Assembly (NCBI GenBank): GCA_964359785.1
Contig: CAYHWL010000056.1
Span: forward strand, 1-9,170
Length of the DNA stretch: 9,170 bases
DNA from: JACQSU01 sp964359785
GTDB taxonomy: Archaea; Nanobdellota; Nanobdellia; Woesearchaeales; JAGWAF01
Reading direction: 5' to 3'
Shown: one piece after another, positions 5,406-9,170 of the stretch
How positions within the stretch are numbered: position 1 is the stretch's first letter
Layout: each line of letters starts with the position of its first letter
Program-made: the position numbers and the translations under genes
The notes under the pieces: generated by a model
Database searches by the model: none
What the model saw: the letters and a program-made list of their open reading frames with translations, nothing else
Told to the model about the DNA's origin: nothing

Positions 5406-6101
5406 ATGGCAATCAAAAAAGGCGACTTCATCGAACTTGATTTTACCGGCAAAGACAAAGAGACTGGCGAGATATTTGACACTACCGACGAAGCCGTCGC
5501 CAAGAAACAAGAGATCCACGCACAAAAAAGCCATTATGGACCTGTGATAGTATGCGTGGGCGAAGGAGTCCTCCTAGCAGGCCTTGAACGCAAGATAGAA
5601 GGCAAAGATATCGGAAAACACAAGATCGAGCTTGCAGCCACCGAGGCATTCGGGAATAAAGATGCCAAATACATCCAGATGATCCCTGCCAGCAAATTCA
5701 AAGAGCAGAAAATCCAGCCGTTCCCAGGATTGCAACTCAATATCGATGGCATGATAGGCACAGTGAAGACTTCTGGAGGCGGAAGGATACTAGTCGATTT
5801 TAACCATCCTCTCTCCGGCAAGGCTGTCGTGTATGAAATCGACATCAAGAGAGTCGTGAGCGATAAAAAAGAGCAGATCCAAGCATTGCTTGAACTTGGG
5901 ATATCGCTGCGCGCCGAAGGAGTCGAAATCCACGGGGAAAACGCGACCATCACACTAAAAAAACAGATGCCAGCGGAACTTGCCGAAGTCATCAACAAGA
6001 AGATCATAGCGCTATGCGGTGTAAAAGCGGTCGAGTGGAAAGTTGCAGGCGCGCAGAGCATACCTGCACAGACTGCGGGTGTTAAACCCTCCGAGAAATG
6101 A
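5406..6101 (+). CDS. FKBP-type peptidyl-prolyl cis-trans isomerase, long archaeal form
   Basis: The protein catalyses proline isomerisation and probably acts as a folding chaperone in the cytosol; no signal peptide is present. The FKBP fold opens at KKGDFIELDFTGKDKETGEIFDTT (4-27) and continues through VCVGEGVLLAGLERKIEGKDIGK (49-71). It closes with GRILVDFNHPLSGKAVVYEI (126-145), where DFNHPLSGK is diagnostic of the SlyD-like/archaeal group. The inserted chaperone flap lies between about 84 and 125. A C-terminal domain of about 75 residues (155-231), including a helix-strand unit and a Pro/Ala-rich tail, extends past the basic two-domain SlyD layout, as in longer archaeal FKBPs. ATG 5406 was chosen over GTG 5400 because the shared TATA box predicts transcription beginning at the ATG. 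Confidence 0.92.
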   Translation: MAIKKGDFIELDFTGKDKETGEIFDTTDEAVAKKQEIHAQKSHYGPVIVCVGEGVLLAGLERKIEGKDIGKHKIELAATEAFGNKDAKYIQMIPASKFKEQKIQPFPGLQLNIDGMIGTVKTSGGGRILVDFNHPLSGKAVVYEIDIKRVVSDKKEQIQALLELGISLRAEGVEIHGENATITLKKQMPAELAEVINKKIIALCGVKAVEWKVAGAQSIPAQTAGVKPSEK

Positions 6102-6111
6102 TTTTCCCGAC

Positions 6112-6141
6112 GGAGAAACGCCTTTTTCTCCCTTCTTTTCT
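6112..6141 (+). terminator. Hairpin plus pyrimidine tract after the FKBP gene
   Basis: GGAGAAA (6112-6118) pairs perfectly with TTTCTCC (6125-6131) around a 6-nt loop, followed by a pyrimidine tract (CTTCTTTTCT) at 6132-6141. It lies 10 nt after the stop codon and before the ftsZ promoter. T-rich tracts end archaeal transcripts; the hairpin may also protect the 3' end. Confidence 0.5.
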
Positions 6142-6152
6142 AAATCGAAGCA

Positions 6153-6160
6153 TTTATAAT
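6153..6160 (+). promoter_or_regulatory. TATA box for the ftsZ-secE-spt5 operon
   Basis: TTTATAAT is centred 37.5 bp before the ftsZ ATG, about 10 bp farther than at other promoters here. Transcription should begin near 6183, leaving a leader of roughly 10 nt that carries a Shine-Dalgarno site. Confidence 0.65.
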
Positions 6161-6167
6161 TAATCAG

Positions 6168-6183
6168 AGATTCGTCCGAATCT
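6168..6183. promoter_or_regulatory. 16-bp palindrome in the ftsZ promoter, candidate operator
   Basis: AGATTCGTCCGAATCT consists of two perfect 7-bp inverted arms around TC. It fills the space between the ftsZ TATA box and the Shine-Dalgarno site, ending at the predicted transcription start. A dimeric repressor bound here would block initiation. If transcription instead began farther upstream, the RNA would form a hairpin just ahead of the ribosome-binding site. Confidence 0.5.
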
Positions 6184-6190
6184 AGGTGGG
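6184..6190 (+). promoter_or_regulatory. Shine-Dalgarno site of ftsZ
   Basis: AGGTGGG lies 3 nt before the ATG at 6194. Most genes here lack such a site. It supports the annotated ftsZ start and efficient initiation on a leadered mRNA. Confidence 0.6.
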
Positions 6191-6193
6191 TAT

Positions 6194-7312
6194 ATGAGCA
6201 TAAGAGAACTAGTCGGCGCCAAGATATTGACAATGGACAGAGAACCTGTGATCGAAAGACCCAGATCCGATATCGACACTGAACTAGAGGAATTGCTAGC
6301 CAAACAACGCGCCACAATCAAGGTGGTCGGATGCGGAGGCGGCGGAAACAACACAATCAATCGAATCAGCGAAGTGGGCATCAAAGGCGCAGAGACCCTT
6401 GCCGTGAACACTGACGCGCAGGACCTGCTTTACGCACGAAGCGACAAGAAGATACTAGTCGGGCGCAATGTCACACGCGGACTTGGCGCAGGAAGCGACC
6501 CCAAAGTCGGAGAAGAAGCCGCCAGAGAGAATGAACATGAGATAAAAGACGCTCTGACTGGCGCTGACATGGTCTTTATCACCTGCGGACTAGGCGGAGG
6601 GACAGGCACAGGGACCGCCCCAATCGTCGCTGAAGTCGCTAAAAAGATGGGCGCCCTCACAGTATGCATAGTGACCATGCCATTCACCATGGAAGGCAAT
6701 AGACGTTACGAGAACGCTGTCGTGGGACTCGAAAAGCTGGAAGCCGTCGCAGACACCCTAATTGTCATCCCCAATGATAAGCTTTTAGAACTGGCGCCAG
6801 ATCTACCCCTTCACACAGCCTTCAAGGTCGCTGATGAGATACTCACCAACGCCGTGAAAGGCATAGCTGAACTCGTCACCAAAGCAGGGCTAGTCAACCT
6901 GGATTTCGCTGATGTCCGGACCATCATGGGCAATGGAGGAGTCGCATTGATTGGTGTAGGCGAGAGCGACAGCGAAAACCGCGCGACAGAAGCAGTCGAG
7001 AAAGCAATACACAATCCCCTGCTCAACGTCGATGTCACCGGCGCCACCGGAGCATTAATAAATGTCTCGGGCGGCAAAGACATGACCCTCGACGAAGCAA
7101 GAAAAGTCGTTGAGGCAGTGTCGCAACGCCTCGACAAAGACGCACGCGTCATATGGGGAGCCCAGATCTACGACGATCTGGAACACACCATCAGAGCGAT
7201 GCTCATAATCACGGGAGTCCGGAGCGGCCAGATATTCGGGCCAAACCAAAAACCCTCCGACCCCAAGAAAAGAGAGATGGAAAACACACTTGGAATAGAA
7301 TTCCTCGACTAA
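6194..7312 (+). CDS. ftsZ: Cell division GTPase FtsZ
   Basis: This tubulin-family GTPase polymerises at mid-cell to build the division ring. The 372-residue protein has an archaeal-style N-terminal extension (1-41). The GTPase domain includes GCGGGGNNTINR (46-57), the tubulin signature GGGTGTGTAPIVAE (134-147), and the catalytic T7 loop NLDFADVRTIM (235-245, with the acidic pair that activates GTP hydrolysis in the neighbouring subunit). The C-terminal domain runs to about 348. A short charged linker leads to a terminal LGIEFLD peptide that could be a partner-binding tail. All catalytic landmarks are intact. Archaea often have two paralogues, FtsZ1 and FtsZ2; I cannot assign which this is. 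It heads an operon with secE 1 nt downstream and spt5. Confidence 0.97.
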   Translation: MSIRELVGAKILTMDREPVIERPRSDIDTELEELLAKQRATIKVVGCGGGGNNTINRISEVGIKGAETLAVNTDAQDLLYARSDKKILVGRNVTRGLGAGSDPKVGEEAARENEHEIKDALTGADMVFITCGLGGGTGTGTAPIVAEVAKKMGALTVCIVTMPFTMEGNRRYENAVVGLEKLEAVADTLIVIPNDKLLELAPDLPLHTAFKVADEILTNAVKGIAELVTKAGLVNLDFADVRTIMGNGGVALIGVGESDSENRATEAVEKAIHNPLLNVDVTGATGALINVSGGKDMTLDEARKVVEAVSQRLDKDARVIWGAQIYDDLEHTIRAMLIITGVRSGQIFGPNQKPSDPKKREMENTLGIEFLD

Positions 7313-7313
7313 A

Positions 7314-7511
7314 ATGGAAGAAACAACCCAAATGTCAAGAAAGGCACAATTCGCGCAGTTCATACAGGAATGCAAACGCGTATTGCTAGTGACAAAGAAA
7401 CCGACACCGGAAGAATTCAAGACCACAGTAAAGATCTCAGGACTTGGGATATTACTCATCGGCCTTGTAGGATTCATCATACAGCTTTTTAAACAACTGT
7501 TTTTCAACTAA
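7314..7511 (+). CDS. secE: Protein translocase subunit SecE (Sec61 gamma)
   Basis: SecE is the small essential clamp subunit of the SecYE translocation channel in the membrane. The 65-residue protein has the usual single-helix layout: an amphipathic N-terminal helix (about 10-25, FAQFIQECKRVLLVTKKP), the conserved KKPTPEEFK turn (28-36), and one transmembrane helix (about 40-61). Its ATG follows the ftsZ stop by 1 nt and the spt5 ATG lies 5 nt beyond its own stop, so all three are cotranscribed. A second Met at 7332 would still leave the conserved part intact. Linkage of secE with spt5 is common in archaea and parallels bacterial secE-nusG. Confidence 0.93.
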   Translation: MEETTQMSRKAQFAQFIQECKRVLLVTKKPTPEEFKTTVKISGLGILLIGLVGFIIQLFKQLFFN

Positions 7512-7516
7512 ACACA

Positions 7517-8008
7517 ATGACAGAGAGCCAAATCTTCGGCATGCGCACGACAGCGAACCGCGAAGACCAAGTAGCGGACTTCTTGGTATCTAATGCCAAC
7601 AAGAAACACCTTGACATCTATGCAGTCATAAGACCGCATGGCATGAGGGGATATATCTTCGTCGAGGCTAAAGACCGCACTACCGCCGAATTGGCAGCGC
7701 AGAACGTCCCATATACAAGAGGGATACTGCCAAACACAATCTCATATAGTGAAATTGAGCACATGCTTGAAGTGGTCAAACGCGAGACAGCAATCCAAAA
7801 AGGAGACATCGCAGAGATCATCAGCGGACCATTCAAGCGCGAGAAAGCTAAAGTCACAAGAGTAGACAAGATCAAAGAAGAAGTCGTAGTCGAACTCCTT
7901 GAGGCCGCAGTGCCTATCCCCTTGACGCTTAAGATGGACGCAATAAAAATCATCAGACGTGATACTGATGATAACTCAAGCTCCAAGAAAGATGAGGATG
8001 AGGATTAG
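7517..8008 (+). CDS. spt5: Transcription elongation factor Spt5 (NusG family)
   Basis: Spt5, with Spt4, binds the RNA polymerase clamp and promotes processive elongation. Residues 1-85 form the NGN domain (IFGMRTTANREDQVADFL; IRPHGMRGYIFVEA at 38-51; RGILPNTI). Residues about 94-148 form the KOW domain (IQKGDIAEIISGPFKREKAKVTRVD). The tail DTDDNSSSKKDEDED is acidic and probably disordered, making the 163-residue protein slightly longer than many archaeal Spt5s. It is the last gene of the ftsZ operon. The ribosomal L11/L1/L10/L12 genes that often follow spt5 in euryarchaea are not here; a convergent gene overlaps its stop codon instead. Confidence 0.95.
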   Translation: MTESQIFGMRTTANREDQVADFLVSNANKKHLDIYAVIRPHGMRGYIFVEAKDRTTAELAAQNVPYTRGILPNTISYSEIEHMLEVVKRETAIQKGDIAEIISGPFKREKAKVTRVDKIKEEVVVELLEAAVPIPLTLKMDAIKIIRRDTDDNSSSKKDEDED

Positions 8009-8412
8009 CTCTTTTGCACTTGCGTCTTGATCTGTGATTCTAGAGCATTGAATAGACTTGTGGCTATATCTTTTGCTTCTGTAGCTTCCCCAGCCAACGC
8101 GATATAACCTTTGTAATTCATCTTATTGCGAATATCTTTGAGATTCAGAAGCACTTGGGCAGGTCTTTGTGAAGAAGGTCTTAAGGCGATCAACGCATTC
8201 ATGACAAATGTATGAGATTCACTCCCTATGGATTCCTTTCCCTCCGCGATAAGCAACGCCTCACCTTGCATGCGAAATGACTCATATATCTCACTAACGA
8301 TAGTTGAAGCGGATTCGTCAGAGACTACAAGGCCCATACAAAAATCATGCCTAATCCTTGCCGCCTTGAGCAGGCTCAACGCACGAAAAAGATCCGGCTT
8401 TTTCTCACGCAT
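8005..8412 (-). CDS. HEPN-like protein, partner of the upstream nucleotidyltransferase
   Basis: The 135-residue protein is predicted all-helical and placed as the second gene of an MNT/HEPN-type pair. Its start overlaps the nucleotidyltransferase stop by 1 nt (TGATG). HEPN proteins are often RNases acting as toxins, with an R-x4-6-H active site. Here the corresponding region is DIRNKMNYKGY (93-103): Arg95 and Asn96 are present but the His position is Tyr, as in some RNxxxY-type HEPN relatives. It may therefore be a weak or non-catalytic version. GGAGGT at 8422-8427 is a good ribosome-binding site for it. Assignment rests on helix pattern, partial motif and context, so function is an inference. 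Its stop overlaps the spt5 stop. Confidence 0.65.
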   Translation of the reverse strand: MREKKPDLFRALSLLKAARIRHDFCMGLVVSDESASTIVSEIYESFRMQGEALLIAEGKESIGSESHTFVMNALIALRPSSQRPAQVLLNLKDIRNKMNYKGYIALAGEATEAKDIATSLFNALESQIKTQVQKS

Positions 8413-8999
8413 CAGGGTTTAACCTCCAAGAATCCAGATAGGACAATCCCGTTTGCGATGTTCGCGAAAAGGTGTATATCGATGTTCTTTCTGGAGAACA
8501 AATGGATCTTGACAGGCACATTTTCCCGATAGCCGAAGTGATCCAAGACTAGATCATATATCTGCAATTGTGTTTCTTGCGCCACTTCAAGCGCAATATC
8601 TATATCGCTAGTCTCAATATCATCGCCTTTCCTGACACTGCCAAAAAGCACGACACATCTCGCTTGCGGGAAATGCTGGGCGACATAGTCTATGATACCT
8701 GTCCTGTAGACATAGTAAAGGTTTGAAGGGATCTTCCTTTTGATGAAATTTTCATTAGTCGCTTCAGCTTTAATCCGCCATAGCCGGCCTATTGTCTTGA
8801 AACTAATGAGGCCTTGCTCTACAAGCTGGTTCACTGCCTGATTGGCAGATGTCTTGGAGATATTGAGCGCCTTGATTAGCTCATTTAGAGAGAATTCTTG
8901 GGTAGGATATGAGAAGAACCAATGCTCGATCTTGTCTATCGCTCTTTCGAATTGAGCAATCGCGGTTGGATCTTGTTTGAGTCTGTGAATGTTTTTCAT
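8412..8999 (-). CDS. Winged-helix / nucleotidyltransferase (MNT) fusion protein
   Basis: Two domains are visible in 195 residues. Residues about 16-75 form a winged helix (FSLNELIKALNISKTSANQAVNQLVEQGLI, then a wing GRLWRIKA), likely DNA-binding. Residues about 95-195 are a minimal nucleotidyltransferase: VVLFGS at 116-121 followed by ten residues and DID at 132-134, an exact GS-x10-DxD motif. The usual third acidic residue on the following strand is not obvious (VPVKIHLF, 161-168). In MNT/HEPN pairs this enzyme AMPylates and silences the HEPN toxin; the fused winged helix could also make it an autoregulator. ATG 8999 is supported by a TATA box 27.5 bp upstream. The fold is secure; the toxin-antitoxin role is inferred from context. 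Confidence 0.82.
   Translation of the reverse strand: MKNIHRLKQDPTAIAQFERAIDKIEHWFFSYPTQEFSLNELIKALNISKTSANQAVNQLVEQGLISFKTIGRLWRIKAEATNENFIKRKIPSNLYYVYRTGIIDYVAQHFPQARCVVLFGSVRKGDDIETSDIDIALEVAQETQLQIYDLVLDHFGYRENVPVKIHLFSRKNIDIHLFANIANGIVLSGFLEVKP
8422..8427 (-). promoter_or_regulatory. Shine-Dalgarno site of the HEPN-like gene
   Basis: The minus strand reads GGAGGT inside the last codons of the nucleotidyltransferase gene, 9 nt before the overlapping ATG at 8412. It supports coupled translation of the pair. Confidence 0.55.
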
Positions 9000-9005
9000 A
9001 ATAAG

Positions 9006-9023
9006 TGGTATCTTATAGAACCA
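9006..9023. repeat. TGGT-N10-ACCA element, copy 1 (in promoter)
   Basis: TGGT and ACCA form inverted 4-bp arms around 10 bp. The element lies between the TATA box and start codon of the nucleotidyltransferase gene, a typical repressor position. An element of identical layout lies exactly 60 bp away. Confidence 0.4.
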
Positions 9024-9030
9024 TTTAAAC
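9023..9030 (-). promoter_or_regulatory. TATA box for the nucleotidyltransferase/HEPN pair
   Basis: The minus strand reads GTTTAAAT, centred 27.5 bp before the ATG at 8999. It predicts a leaderless transcript for the two-gene unit. Confidence 0.65.
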
Positions 9031-9050
9031 TTTTCGGAATCCAGGTGGTA

Positions 9051-9170
9051 TTATTTTGGTTCATGTGGTGTTTTTTGAAACCATACTTTCTTTGTTGGCG
9101 GGACGGATTTTTGCAACTGTATAGTTCCGTAATTAGTTGTCACTTCTGCAGTATACAGATCAATCATTTT
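9051..9170 (-). CDS. Possible 3' part of a leftward gene entering from the right edge
   Basis: The minus strand is open from the window edge to a TAA at 9051-9053. It reads MIDLYTAEVTTNYGTIQL followed by a Pro/Lys-rich end (...TKKVWFQKTPHEPK). The composition looks protein-like, and the other strand is broken by stops. The ATG at 9167 could be a true start or an internal Met, since the frame stays open to the edge. Nothing is recognised. The evidence is thin because only about 39 codons are visible and the frame covers the second TGGT-N10-ACCA element. Confidence 0.3.
   Translation of the reverse strand, partial: KMIDLYTAEVTTNYGTIQLQKSVPPTKKVWFQKTPHEPK
9066..9083. repeat. TGGT-N10-ACCA element, copy 2 (upstream)
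   Basis: It has the same arms and spacing as the copy at 9006-9023. The 20-bp segments around the two copies match at 15 positions by hand count. It falls within the possible partial gene at the right edge, so conservation by chance cannot be excluded. Confidence 0.35.

Noticed and set aside
5534..6061. A 175-codon leftward frame antisense to the FKBP gene
   Set aside because: It mirrors the sense codons (Ser/Pro/Ile-rich), matches no family, and the sense strand encodes a clear FKBP.
7055..7507. A 150-codon leftward frame across the ftsZ end and secE
   Set aside because: It is antisense to two recognised genes and reads as their complement; no independent start signals.
4175..9112. The 11-mer GACGGATTTTT occurs at 4175-4185 and 9102-9112
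   Set aside because: Matches of this length are expected by chance in 9 kb; the contexts differ and there is no extended similarity.
1..9170. CRISPR array, insertion sequence or rRNA
   Set aside because: No regularly spaced repeats, transposase-like protein, terminal inverted repeats or rRNA-like conserved stretches were seen.

Overview
The window is archaeal chromosomal DNA. The gene content shows this: a GatD-type tRNA amidotransferase subunit, an archaeal/eukaryotic-type prolyl-tRNA synthetase with a C-terminal zinc module ending in KSY, ribosomal protein S17e, the chromatin protein Alba, an archaeal-type CMP kinase, and an ftsZ-secE-spt5 cluster. FtsZ argues against a typical crenarchaeon; a euryarchaeal or DPANN-type lineage fits, but the sequence alone does not settle it. 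Almost every transcription unit has a TATA box centred about 25-28 bp before its start codon, with no room for a leader. Leaderless transcription therefore looks like the rule here, and it helps fix several start codons.

Left part (1-2332). The 5' part of gatD runs leftward off the edge. Divergent from it are two tiny membrane-protein genes joined by a Shine-Dalgarno-coupled junction. Then come proS and a tRNA-Arg (UCG anticodon) with its own TATA box. gatD, proS and the tRNA all serve aminoacylation.

Orphan block (2333-3664). Three small rightward genes follow the tRNA. None is recognised. The second and third are ungapped paralogues over about 82 residues, and each has its own promoter.

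Leftward block (3667-5352). The order of transcription is cmk, a single-pass membrane-anchored protein of unknown function, then an S17e-alba operon. At 5376-5383 a perfectly symmetric TATA box (TTTATAAA) lies midway between the divergent starts of cmk and an FKBP-type prolyl isomerase gene and probably serves both.

Rightward block (5406-8008). The FKBP isomerase gene ends in a hairpin and pyrimidine tract. Next is the ftsZ-secE-spt5 operon (cell division, protein translocation, transcription elongation). Its promoter differs from the others: it has a short leader with a Shine-Dalgarno site and a 16-bp perfect-arm palindrome between TATA box and ribosome-binding site, a likely operator.

Right part (8005-9170). 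A leftward two-gene unit encodes a winged-helix/nucleotidyltransferase fusion and a HEPN-like protein, resembling MNT/HEPN toxin-antitoxin pairs. Its last codons overlap the end of spt5. A TGGT-N10-ACCA element sits in its promoter and again 60 bp upstream. A further partial leftward reading frame may enter from the right edge. No stretch longer than 300 bases lacks a gene.
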